21,797 nt of DNA, from positions 1 to 21,797 of IMG/VR virus record IMGVR_UViG_3300050821_001157; one strand, 5' to 3'. Position 1 is the first letter of the stretch, and every line of letters starts with the position of its first letter. The notes beneath the pieces were generated by a model. It saw nothing but the letters and a program-made list of their open reading frames with translations, had not been told where the DNA came from and ran no database searches. Source of the DNA: a virus. Positions 1-6,705 of the stretch are shown piece after piece. Both the position numbers and the translations under genes were made by a program.

Positions 1-80
1 TGATGCACGAGAATGAGCGGAGACGGCAATTTGAATCGCGGTCGCCATAACTGGAAGTAGCGTTGTGGTAGGGCTAGCAT
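1..80 (-). CDS. Start of a downstream tail-region gene, cut by the left edge
   Basis: Two open frames leave the left edge on the minus strand. One starts with ATG at 80, three bases after the stop of the preceding gene, and reads MLALPQRYFQLWRPRF and on for 26 residues. The other starts with ATG at 48 and reads MATAIQIAVSAHSRAS. I prefer the start at 80 because this operon is tightly packed and the frame stays open to the edge. Neither start has a clear Shine-Dalgarno sequence. No function can be given from so few residues; by position it would be a tail or late virion gene. Confidence 0.35.
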   Translation of the reverse strand, partial: MLALPQRYFQLWRPRFKLPSPLILVH

Positions 81-83
81 AGG

Positions 84-1874
84 TCAACACGTCACCGCAT
101 CATCTATATCCGTGAGTGCGCTTTCTGCGCCGTCGGCCACGACGATCAAATTCCGTGTCTTCATTTGCAACTTTCCAGTGCTGGTATCCCAAGAAACCGA
201 GGTCACGACTTGCTGAGCAACGGTCGGAATGGCGGCGCCCGACCACTGAGCATTGTGCCAATCCCACCACACGAGCGAATAAGCATTTGCGGGAATCTTG
301 CCGACGGCCGCGAAGACTGTGAATGACGATCCGGTCGCGCCGCCGGAATCGTAAATCGTCATGGTGCCGGACGCGCCGGAGGCAATGTCGGACGATGGTT
401 TGCCGAACAACGGTCGATCGAGCGGCATGCCGTAGAACTCGTTATTATTCGAGTCCCACACGAGCCAGAGGAAATCGTATTTGCTCCAATCGACGACGGC
501 GCGGACGTTGGAAATGGATGTGCTGAGATCGACAGGAGCCGCGCCTGCGGTGTTCGGCTTGAACAGCTCGACCGTCCCCGTTGATCCAGCAGCGACGGAG
601 ACTGATGCATTGAATTGACCGAGCAACACCGCGTTCAGCGGAACCGCGTAGGCTTGCCCCTTATAAAAGTCCCACCACATCAGGCAGTATTCGTTCTTGG
701 CGATAGTGCGGTAGAAGGCGTAGGCATTGATCGTCACCGCGCCGCCGGTCGGATCGGTTTCGTCCGACTGTTTGATCTTCACGCTGCCGGTGTTTTGGAA
801 CACGATCGCTGCGGTCGCTTGGCAAATCAGCGGCGTGTTGAGCGGCAGCGCGAACAGTTCGCCATTTGCATGATCCTGCATGAGCAGGACTTTTTGTCCC
901 CGCACTAAATGCGTTACCGCGCGAACGCCGGTCGCGCTAAAAATCGCATTTCCTTGATCGTCCTGGAGCGTCACCGCACCAGTTGATCCGTCAGAGATGT
1001 CCGTAAAGCCGGTCGGCAAAACGCCAAGAATCGGATTCTGAATGTCTAGCGGCGACCATTGGCCGGTCGAGCTGTCCCAAAACAGCCGAATCACGTCGCC
1101 GATGCCGTAGCTATATTCCAGGGCGTTCGTGACCGTGACGGAGACGCTGAGATCGACGCCGTTAATGTTGAAGAGTTCGACGACGCCGGTTCCGTTCGTC
1201 CCGCCTAGGCCAGTTCCGGCGGTGATTTTCGTCGTGACGCTGCCGAGAGCGATGCTGTTTGTCCCGCCCGGCACGAACACGAAGAGCTTGGATTGTCGCT
1301 GCTGCCACACGAAAACCTGCGTGCCGTTCGGCAGCGATTGGTTGCCCCATTGATAGGCGTAGACGTGATAGGTCGAAGTGGCCGTGGTTTGCGAAGCCGG
1401 CGGCGTATTTGTCGAGGTGACTTTCCAAACTTCGATGTCGTAGGCTTGGCCGGCGCCGCCCGGCTGGGCATAGATTTTCCCAATTTGGAGTTGGTTGTCC
1501 GGGATCGGATGCCATTGTCCGGCCGAAGGATTGTGATAAAGCAAGTGTCGCTCGCCTTGCAGCCGCAGCCCTTGATCCGGGTCGCTAATCAGCGGCAGTA
1601 CATCCATCGTGTCCGACCACGGATTGGTCATCGTATGGTCGTAACTGAATAGATCTCCGTGCTTGTCCTTGTCGTTCTTCTGGATCGTGTCGTTCAATTC
1701 GACGAGCGCGAATTCAGTCGGCTTATCGTTGCGGATTGTGATGCCGTTCCCGCTGCGGGTCACGGCCAGACCACCCGCGCCGCGCACGGTGAGCGCCTGC
1801 GCCACGGCGTCCACGAGGTCGGCAATCCAATCCTCGGTAATCGGCTCGCCGGCTTTGAGCGGTCTAAGGGGCAT
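84..1874 (-). CDS. Large repeat-containing tail protein (putative fibre or baseplate component)
   Basis: A 596-residue protein downstream of the tape measure gene, so probably part of the tail tip, baseplate or fibre. The frame is open further upstream, to 2318, but that part is an Arg-rich shadow of the neighbouring gene. The ATG at 1874 fits because it overlaps the stop of the preceding gene as TGATG. Residues 1-130 form a non-repeated head (starts MPLRPLKAGEPITEDW). From about residue 187 to 552 there are imperfect repeats of 64-77 residues. Each carries an aromatic-Asp motif such as FWDSSTGQW (265-273), WWDFYKGQAY (400-409) or VWDSNNNEFY (472-481), often followed by P-L-x-x-P-[IL]-[LF]-G and then by a [GN]-[ST]-T-G-x-V-x-L strand (for example 430-437). 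I do not recognise a named family. The beta-rich repeats suggest a surface-exposed virion protein; this role is inferred. Confidence 0.75.
   Translation of the reverse strand: MPLRPLKAGEPITEDWIADLVDAVAQALTVRGAGGLAVTRSGNGITIRNDKPTEFALVELNDTIQKNDKDKHGDLFSYDHTMTNPWSDTMDVLPLISDPDQGLRLQGERHLLYHNPSAGQWHPIPDNQLQIGKIYAQPGGAGQAYDIEVWKVTSTNTPPASQTTATSTYHVYAYQWGNQSLPNGTQVFVWQQRQSKLFVFVPGGTNSIALGSVTTKITAGTGLGGTNGTGVVELFNINGVDLSVSVTVTNALEYSYGIGDVIRLFWDSSTGQWSPLDIQNPILGVLPTGFTDISDGSTGAVTLQDDQGNAIFSATGVRAVTHLVRGQKVLLMQDHANGELFALPLNTPLICQATAAIVFQNTGSVKIKQSDETDPTGGAVTINAYAFYRTIAKNEYCLMWWDFYKGQAYAVPLNAVLLGQFNASVSVAAGSTGTVELFKPNTAGAAPVDLSTSISNVRAVVDWSKYDFLWLVWDSNNNEFYGMPLDRPLFGKPSSDIASGASGTMTIYDSGGATGSSFTVFAAVGKIPANAYSLVWWDWHNAQWSGAAIPTVAQQVVTSVSWDTSTGKLQMKTRNLIVVADGAESALTDIDDAVTC
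219..1316 (-). repeat. Six imperfect protein repeats inside the tail protein
   Basis: The anchor motif (aromatic-Trp-Asp or Trp-Gln, then Gln/Glu-aromatic, then Pro-Leu) recurs near residues 189, 266, 333, 401, 473 and 537 of the 596-residue protein, at intervals of 77, 67, 68, 72 and 64 residues. The third copy has lost the Trp (reads MQDHANGELFALPL) and the last has lost the Pro-Leu-Gly end. The repeats are visible in protein and hardly at all in DNA, which points to old duplication. Confidence 0.65.
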
Positions 1875-2791
1875 CAGGGACCGTAAGAAAAGAGGTCTTC
1901 GAACCCGTTGGTGGTCTGATCGGTGTCGTATGGAAAGATGACCTGACCGCTCCCTTGATTCTTGACGAGCTGCCAGTTCTCGGTTCCCGCGCCAACATCT
2001 TTCCGATACATGAAGTTCGGGCCGTAGATCGCGCCGCTGGCGAGAGTGCCGGGCTTCTCTTCGGCGCGGAACCGATGGGCCACGGTGTAGAGGATCGTGT
2101 TGCCGATTTGAAACTCTTGCGAGACGGTCCCGCCGAGATAAATCACCCGCTGTTGGCCGTGATTGCAGAAAGAGTTTTCGTTGACGCAGCCCTTGAGCTT
2201 GCTCATCGCCGAGAATGGCGGTTGAGTTACCCGATGCCACGTCAGGCGAATTTCCTCGTTGTAGATCGGCACTGGGGCCGTCACGTCGTGCGGCAACACT
2301 ACGCTGTCGCTGGCCCACTTGAGATAGCGACCCGGTACAGGCAACGCGGTCTCCGTCGATTCGCTCTCAAAATCCAGGAAGGTTCCCGCAGGAACGCTTG
2401 GCTTGCCGTCTGGCGTCCCGTTGGGCGCGAAGGGACGATAGATGACCGTGACGCGAGCACCGCAAGGCTTGCCCGTGTATCCCTGATTCGGAAACGTCGG
2501 CAGCGTAAAATCTACGACCTGGTTCGACGTGATTTGCTGGTAGCTCTGATTGCCGGCGGGCGAACTGGGATCTTGCGGCTCGGCGTCGAGACCGCGGACG
2601 TAGAGACTTGGGATTCCCGGCCAATGCTGCGGAGCCGTAACGACCGTTTGTCCGCTGTTGTTCGTATAAGCCCCGTACATGAGCGCGAAGAAATCTGATA
2701 CGTCGGTCCAGGCCATGATGAATACCCGCTGGCCGACAACGCCGCCGTCGTCAACGGAGAGCTTGGCAAAGACTTCCTCTAGGTATAACAT
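1874..2791 (-). CDS. Conserved-looking tail protein of unknown function
   Basis: A 305-residue protein between the tape measure gene and the repeat-containing tail protein, a position used in long-tailed phages for distal tail or tail-tip proteins. It is rich in Gly, Pro, Thr and aromatic residues with no long helix or membrane segment, consistent with a beta-sandwich virion protein. The ATG at 2791 (MLYLEEVFAKL) has no good Shine-Dalgarno sequence; an alternative ATG at 2716 (MAWTDVSDFF) is equally weak. I kept the longer form because its first residues look like sensible protein. The stop overlaps the next start as TGATG, so the two are probably translationally coupled. No family is recognised. 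Confidence 0.7.
   Translation of the reverse strand: MLYLEEVFAKLSVDDGGVVGQRVFIMAWTDVSDFFALMYGAYTNNSGQTVVTAPQHWPGIPSLYVRGLDAEPQDPSSPAGNQSYQQITSNQVVDFTLPTFPNQGYTGKPCGARVTVIYRPFAPNGTPDGKPSVPAGTFLDFESESTETALPVPGRYLKWASDSVVLPHDVTAPVPIYNEEIRLTWHRVTQPPFSAMSKLKGCVNENSFCNHGQQRVIYLGGTVSQEFQIGNTILYTVAHRFRAEEKPGTLASGAIYGPNFMYRKDVGAGTENWQLVKNQGSGQVIFPYDTDQTTNGFEDLFSYGP
2763..2791 (+). promoter_or_regulatory. Possible sigma70-type promoter for the plus-strand membrane protein gene
   Basis: TTGGCA at 2763-2768 is followed after 17 bases by TAACAT at 2786-2791; an overlapping TATAAC (2784-2789) matches the -10 consensus better but leaves only 15 bases of spacer. Transcription would start near 2798 and leave about 35 bases before the ATG at 2833. 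The element lies inside the start of the minus-strand gene, so it may be chance. It is offered because the gene downstream runs against the operon and needs its own promoter. Confidence 0.3.
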
Positions 2792-2832
2792 ACAGCTTGC
2801 GTTTTCGGAGCGGCCAGGCTTAGGCTGGCGGC

Positions 2833-3081
2833 ATGAACAATCGGCTTCTTATCGGTTCAATCGTGGCGCTGCTTGCGGCGTTGCTAGTCGTGGGCGTGAT
2901 TCTTGTGGTCAATACGTGGCCGCCGCATAAACAAACGGACGAAGAACGGCGGTTGGAGAGCTATCAAAAGGCCAGCGACGCAGCGAGCAAAGCGGCCACG
3001 GATGCTTATCGGGGTTCCGCTGAACAAGCCAAGTTCGAGGAAGGCGTTGAAGCGGAGCGGCGGCGACAGCAGGGGCGTTAA
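2833..3081 (+). CDS. Small single-pass membrane protein on the opposite strand
   Basis: An 82-residue protein with a hydrophobic N-terminal segment at about residues 5-27 (LLIGSIVALLAALLVVGVIL), then a strongly charged Lys/Glu/Arg/Ala-rich tail likely to be helical or coiled coil. It fills the gap between the divergent tail gene starting at 2791 and the convergent tape measure gene ending at 3090, and is the only sensible frame there. One membrane anchor followed by a coiled coil is the layout of an inner-membrane spanin or of a small superinfection or lysis accessory protein, but at 82 residues it is short for a spanin and no neighbouring lysozyme or holin is seen. The Shine-Dalgarno sequence is weak. 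Function unknown. Confidence 0.65.
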   Translation: MNNRLLIGSIVALLAALLVVGVILVVNTWPPHKQTDEERRLESYQKASDAASKAATDAYRGSAEQAKFEEGVEAERRRQQGR

Positions 3082-3089
3082 GTCCCATC

Positions 3090-4373
3090 TCATCTATTCG
3101 CGGCCACGACCGCCCCCGCTGGCTTGTTCGCAACGATCGCCATCTTGGCATCCATTGCCTTAAGCAAGTCCCGTTGTTCTTTATCTAATTGCTGCCATTC
3201 GCGGTCGAACGGATTCGGTTCGAGGATCGCTGCTTGAATCTGAGCGCCAATGCTGCCGATGTCGGCCGCGCCACCGAGATGTGTCGTCTCCTGAGCAAAC
3301 GCCGATCGTTTGTCCAAATCTTTCCGGCGAGCGATCGTATCGGCGGACGCTTCTCTAAGTTCCGCCAAGCTCATCCCGCCGAACCCTCGTTGTGGTTTCG
3401 CAAGCGAGTCTTTTAGGTCTGCCACAATATCGGTTGTCGATTGACCACCTCGAAAACCACCCGCGATCATGCCCCCAAGTCGGCCTACCGCCGCGCCGCC
3501 TGCGCCTAGAAGTGATTGGCCTGTTTTGGCCAATCCGCCCATGCCTGCTTTTGCTCCAGCGCCGAGTGTCGATTCCAGGTCGGCAATGTTTGCCGCCTCC
3601 TGTTCCTTCGCGCGAGCTTCGGCCCATTCAGCGCGATTAGCGGCCGAGCGTCGAGCCATTGTGATTTGACCGTTGACCGTACTTTCACCAGCGCCAGCCC
3701 TTCCACTTGCCCAAGGTGTCGCAATATGGCCTGCTAATCCCTCAAAAAATCCGTGCGTCTCGCCGATGCCGGCCCCGCGCGCCGCCATCGCGTTCGCTCT
3801 TTCGGCGTCGGTCATCGTCGCTTTGCCGGCCGCCTCGCGTTCTTTGGCCGCGTCCGCCCGCGCTTTTTCCGCTTCTGCTTGTCGCGTTTGTATTCTCTCC
3901 ATAAGCGCGCCACCAACGGTCGGTGGATTTAAAGAAGCCTCAAGTTGCTCTGTTTGCGTTTTTGCCGCTGGCCCTTTAAGAGATTCGACGGCCGCCTTAT
4001 TGGCTGCATCAACGGCCTCTTTATATCCCTGAATGCGCTTTGTGGCGGCCTCAGCAGCTTCGGCTTGTTTCCCGAATCCCGTAGCACTCTCTAACAGAGC
4101 CTCCGTGAGTTTTTCTGTTATCATCGTGCCGACAGCGAACACTCCTCCAGCAAGGAACATCTTGCCCATGTGGCCGGCAAGGTGGGCCAAAGTATGTTCG
4201 ATTCCAGCAGTCCCGTGCTTCCCAAAGAGGAATCGCTCCATTGCGCCGCCTTCCTGTTCCGGCTCTAAATGGCGCTTTACCTCATGTTTAACACGCTCAA
4301 CTTCCGGCCCGACCTTCTCGGCGCCCTTCTGATATATCTCGACAAACGCACCGGCGATTCTCTGATCTGCCAT
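3090..4373 (-). CDS. Putative tape measure protein (short)
   Basis: A 427-residue, Ala/Gly/Glu/Lys-rich, mostly helical protein immediately downstream of the tail chaperone and HNH genes, the canonical place for the tail-length tape measure. A hydrophobic stretch at about residues 69-86 (including MFLAGGVFAVGTM) may act as the membrane-interacting part. Long helical charged stretches cover about 100-200, and a Gly/Ala-rich flexible segment lies around 265-320. By the general rule of about 0.15 nm of tail per residue, the tail would be near 60 nm, short for a siphovirus. The ATG overlaps the HNH stop as TAATG. The call rests on position and composition; there is no specific motif. Confidence 0.6.
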   Translation of the reverse strand: MADQRIAGAFVEIYQKGAEKVGPEVERVKHEVKRHLEPEQEGGAMERFLFGKHGTAGIEHTLAHLAGHMGKMFLAGGVFAVGTMITEKLTEALLESATGFGKQAEAAEAATKRIQGYKEAVDAANKAAVESLKGPAAKTQTEQLEASLNPPTVGGALMERIQTRQAEAEKARADAAKEREAAGKATMTDAERANAMAARGAGIGETHGFFEGLAGHIATPWASGRAGAGESTVNGQITMARRSAANRAEWAEARAKEQEAANIADLESTLGAGAKAGMGGLAKTGQSLLGAGGAAVGRLGGMIAGGFRGGQSTTDIVADLKDSLAKPQRGFGGMSLAELREASADTIARRKDLDKRSAFAQETTHLGGAADIGSIGAQIQAAILEPNPFDREWQQLDKEQRDLLKAMDAKMAIVANKPAGAVVAANR

Positions 4374-4990
4374 TAGTTAGTCCTTTTTGCCCATCGCTTG
4401 CCGAATCCCGTAGGAATGTTCAACGCTTCTTCTGTAGACCATCCCAAGACCGCGATACGTTGCCAAATCGTGTAGTGTTTGATTCCAGTAATCTCAGACC
4501 ATTCCATAATGCAGCGCGTTATTCCGCCCAACGTGAGCAGGTGATTACGTCTGAGGTTGCGGCCTTGTTCTTTTGCGGTCGCCCAACGGCAATTTGAGGG
4601 TTCGTAATTGCCATCGTTGTTGATGCGGTCGATTGAATGCCGTGGGGAGGGACGCGGCCCCATATCGTCATAAAAGGCATCGAATGAGTCGCGCCACGAA
4701 TCGCACATAACAATTCCACGGCCGCCGTGATTGTGAAAGCCGCGAACATTGGGATTGTAGCAGCGTGCCTTCATAGCATTCCAAACTGCGTATTCACGCG
4801 ACTTTCGATGTGGTTTGCGTCTACAAACTTGGCATCCCTTGGTTCTTCCAGAATGCAAAATGCTTCCGACTTGTGCCTTTATCGTTCCACACTTGCATTT
4901 GCAAAGCCATCCTCTCTTCGCTTTGCCAAGAACAGTCCAGTTTCCGAATTTGCAATTGGTGAAATCGTGGGGTATCCTATTCGCAGACAT
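4373..4990 (-). CDS. HNH homing-type endonuclease
   Basis: A 205-residue free-standing HNH endonuclease of the phage type. Residues 27-56 form a Cys-rich zinc ribbon (CKCKCG at 30-35 and CQVC at 53-56). The HNH core follows: a Cys/His segment at 77-99 (RCYNPNVRGFHNHGGRGI) and the catalytic stretch SIDRINNDGNYEPSNCRWAT at 119-138. The C-terminal part (154-192) looks like a helix-turn-helix that ends in GWSTEEAL, as in modular DNA-binding tails of homing enzymes. It nicks or cuts DNA and can spread its own gene between phages; some phage HNH proteins instead assist packaging. It has its own strong Shine-Dalgarno sequence and a preceding hairpin, unlike its coupled neighbours, which supports later insertion. 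Its stop overlaps the tape measure ATG. Confidence 0.9.
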   Translation of the reverse strand: MSANRIPHDFTNCKFGNWTVLGKAKRGWLCKCKCGTIKAQVGSILHSGRTKGCQVCRRKPHRKSREYAVWNAMKARCYNPNVRGFHNHGGRGIVMCDSWRDSFDAFYDDMGPRPSPRHSIDRINNDGNYEPSNCRWATAKEQGRNLRRNHLLTLGGITRCIMEWSEITGIKHYTIWQRIAVLGWSTEEALNIPTGFGKRWAKRTN

Positions 4991-4994
4991 GAGC

Positions 4995-5004
4995 CACCTC
5001 CTTA
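4995..5004 (-). promoter_or_regulatory. Strong Shine-Dalgarno sequence of the HNH gene
   Basis: The minus strand reads TAAGGAGGTG with GGAGG six bases before the ATG at 4990. It is the best match to the anti-Shine-Dalgarno sequence in the window and fixes this start. Neighbouring genes mostly depend on stop-start overlap instead. Confidence 0.8.
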
Positions 5005-5021
5005 CAGGTTGCTTGTGTTTA

Positions 5022-5050
5022 GAGAGCCAAAGCTACACACTTTGGCTCTC
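5022..5050. other. Perfect 11-bp hairpin between chaperone and HNH genes
   Basis: GAGAGCCAAAG (5022-5032) and CTTTGGCTCTC (5040-5050) are perfect inverted repeats around a 7-base loop. On the minus strand no T-run follows (TAAACAC), so it is not a normal terminator for the operon. On the plus strand the following GTATTTTAACCGTTTTT is only loosely U-rich. It may weaken transcription into HNH, protect mRNA ends, or be a remnant or target of the mobile gene. Confidence 0.6.
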
Positions 5051-5077
5051 GTATTTTAACCGTTTTTATCGTTTACG

Positions 5078-5769
5078 TCAGCCATTTCCCCACCTCTCCA
5101 TCGCGTATTGAGTCCACCGCCGTCGTTCGCCCTTGCGCTTAGCACTGAACGCCTTCTGATCCGAATCGCTCATCGCCACCCGGTCGCCGCTATCCGCGAG
5201 TTCGGAGTAATAGACGACGACCTGCCCGAGCGTCATGCGGCCGATGTCGTCGGCTGAGAATCCGAACTCTTTGCCGAGCTTGCGGAAGATTTTTCGCCAG
5301 GGCCAGGGGCGTCGTTCTCCGCTCCCGGCCCAGGGGAGTTTCCCAAGGGGGTCTCGGGAACAGCATCCTTGAGCCGCTGGGCTTCCAAGCGGTCGCGCTC
5401 GTCGAGATGGGCCAGAATCGTCTCGGCTTGCTCAAGTGTCATGTCCGGCGTGCCGTGTTTCATCCCCAGCCACCAGCTCCAAGCTCGCCCCTCGTGCGTC
5501 AAGGCGATCCACTCCATGACCTCCTCGTGCGGTACGCAATGCCCGCGGAGAGCCTTGACGAACGCTGTAGCGGCGACGTGGTTTTTCGTCTCCTGGTCCT
5601 GGCAGGCCGCCAGAATCTTTGGCAAGACCTCTTCCAATCGCAGCCGAGATTCCAAGAGATGAGCGCTCATCGCGGCGTAGTCTTTGACGCGGAGCGCGGT
5701 CAGAGAGAAGGTTTGTCCTTCGACCGTGAAGGATTTCGACGGCGGCAGCAAGTCGAGAAGGTTATCCAT
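5078..5769 (-). CDS. Tail assembly chaperone, long -1 frameshift product (GT-like fusion)
   Basis: Predicted fusion of 230 residues: 160 codons from the ATG at 5769 to the AAA ending at 5290, then a -1 shift into a 70-residue frame ending with TGA at 5078-5080. The second frame has no suitable ATG of its own but reads as real protein (IFRKLGKEFGFSADDIGRMT and on, ending RRRWTQYAMERWGNG). It is helical and charged like the T part of lambda-type G/GT chaperones. In this system the rarer long form contacts tube protein while G and GT coat the tape measure during tail assembly. Gene position between tube protein and tape measure fits exactly. An HNH gene now separates it from the tape measure. 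Confidence 0.75.
5233..5769 (-). CDS. Tail assembly chaperone, short form (G-like)
   Basis: The unshifted product has 178 residues (starts MDNLLDLLPPSKSFTVEGQ). A short beta-like start is followed by a helical body (about residues 30-145) and a low-complexity Pro/Gly/Ser/Asp tail. The frame is open upstream to 5853, but that part is Arg-rich and overlaps the tube gene. The ATG at 5769 lies in the gap after the tube stop with a modest AGAGA ten bases upstream. The Ser-rich end after the A5 run looks like filler, while the -1 frame after the same run looks conserved, as is usual for the G form in frameshifting tail genes. Confidence 0.75.
   Translation of the reverse strand: MDNLLDLLPPSKSFTVEGQTFSLTALRVKDYAAMSAHLLESRLRLEEVLPKILAACQDQETKNHVAATAFVKALRGHCVPHEEVMEWIALTHEGRAWSWWLGMKHGTPDMTLEQAETILAHLDERDRLEAQRLKDAVPETPLGNSPGPGAENDAPGPGEKSSASSAKSSDSQPTTSAA
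5290..5296 (-). promoter_or_regulatory. Candidate -1 ribosomal frameshift site
   Basis: On the minus strand the zero frame reads GGC GAA AAA TCT, giving an A5 run across the GAA and AAA codons. Slipping back one base keeps AAA pairing in the A site; the P-site change (GAA to CGA) is imperfect, so the heptamer C-GAA-AAA is not a textbook X-XXY-YYZ. The -1 frame is also open upstream of the site, so the exact slip point is not fixed by stops alone. No clear stimulatory pseudoknot was worked out. Confidence 0.55.
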
Positions 5770-5788
5770 GCGCGCATTATCTCTGTCA

Positions 5789-6175
5789 TCATGGCAGCGA
5801 AGGTTCGACCCAGGCCCCATCCGTGTCGAAAGAAAACTCGGAACCAATCGCATCCCCGGTGTCCATGTCGGTCATCACCTGACAGGACGTAACGAGCGCC
5901 GGAACGCTGTAGAAGTGCGTCGAGTCGAGATAGAGCTTGAGCGTGACCGCCGAGCCTTCGGCGATCGTATTAGCAGCCCCAACATCGAACTTCATCGAGA
6001 TCGTACCGCTGCCCTCTTTGACGCCGCCGACGCTGCGCTTGAAGCCTCCGGAGGCCGACGTACCGAAACGATTCGAGTTGACCCGCTTGGTAAACGTCCA
6101 GCGGAGGACTTCGCCGAGCGTTGTCGAAGCAATCTTAACGTCACCGCCCTTGCCGGATTCGAGTGTCGCGGTCAT
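5789..6175 (-). CDS. Putative major tail tube protein
   Basis: A 128-residue beta-rich protein just upstream of the frameshifted chaperone, the usual place of the tail tube gene. Alternating strands, a Gly/Ser/Lys loop near residues 42-58 and a C-terminal part with short strands (SEFSFDTDGAWVEP) fit a compact beta-barrel tube subunit. The ATG at 6175 is preceded by AGGAG eight bases upstream, one of the few clear Shine-Dalgarno sequences here, which suits a product needed in many copies. No signature motif proves the assignment; position and fold-like composition carry it. Confidence 0.6.
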   Translation of the reverse strand: MTATLESGKGGDVKIASTTLGEVLRWTFTKRVNSNRFGTSASGGFKRSVGGVKEGSGTISMKFDVGAANTIAEGSAVTLKLYLDSTHFYSVPALVTSCQVMTDMDTGDAIGSEFSFDTDGAWVEPSLP

Positions 6176-6186
6176 CGCAGGAACTC

Positions 6187-6705
6187 CTAAGCGCCGATCA
6201 AAACGACGTTGTAAGTGACGGAATTTGAACCAGGGACGTTGATTCGGAGTGTCTTGTGCGTCGAGTCAACCGTCCACGGATTCACAAAATTCGAGAGGAT
6301 CAAATTACTATTCGGGCCAATCTGGGCAACGGAAGTCGTAACGCTGTTCGCCCAAGCCGAGAAGGGATTCGACGCGGTGCAGAGCAAATGCAGCTTGTCG
6401 CCGCTGACGGTGTTCGTGTTCTGAATCCAAATCATGCTGAGTTGCGTCAGTGCAACCGTGACCGTACTGCCGAAAATGGATTCGGTCAGACCGGTCTGCA
6501 TGTCGAGATCGTTATTCGCCGTGCTGGCCGTCGTGTATTGATTGCCGTAGATTTGATGGGCTTGATTCGCCGCGCTGCCATCCGCCAGCGCCAGCAGAAA
6601 TTGAATCGAATTGCCGTCGATGCAGTTTGTGCTCGGCAATCCGAGCGGCTGGGTATTAGTCCAGTTGATCGTGTTCTTGATCGTGGCTGATAGCACGGCG
6701 GCCAT
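6187..6705 (-). CDS. Beta-rich phage virion protein
   Basis: A 172-residue protein between the tail terminator and the putative tube protein. It is rich in Thr, Asn, Ser and hydrophobic residues, with predicted strands throughout. It ends in a pattern I associate with phage structural proteins: a GPNSNLILSNF segment, then DSTHKTLRINV and SVTYNVVLIGA. It could be an alternative tail tube subunit or a tail decoration protein. The ATG overlaps the stop of the preceding gene as TAATG. Exact role unknown. Confidence 0.65.
   Translation of the reverse strand: MAAVLSATIKNTINWTNTQPLGLPSTNCIDGNSIQFLLALADGSAANQAHQIYGNQYTTASTANNDLDMQTGLTESIFGSTVTVALTQLSMIWIQNTNTVSGDKLHLLCTASNPFSAWANSVTTSVAQIGPNSNLILSNFVNPWTVDSTHKTLRINVPGSNSVTYNVVLIGA

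Noticed and set aside
1875-2318. N-terminal extension of the repeat-containing tail protein
   Set aside because: The added 148 residues are Arg-rich shadow sequence in another frame of the neighbouring gene; the ATG at 1874 couples to its stop.
5190-5435. Third-frame open reading frame over the end of the chaperone gene, as an alternative +1 shift product
   Set aside because: Its sequence is Arg/Pro-rich and unprotein-like, whereas the -1 frame gives a sensible helical extension.
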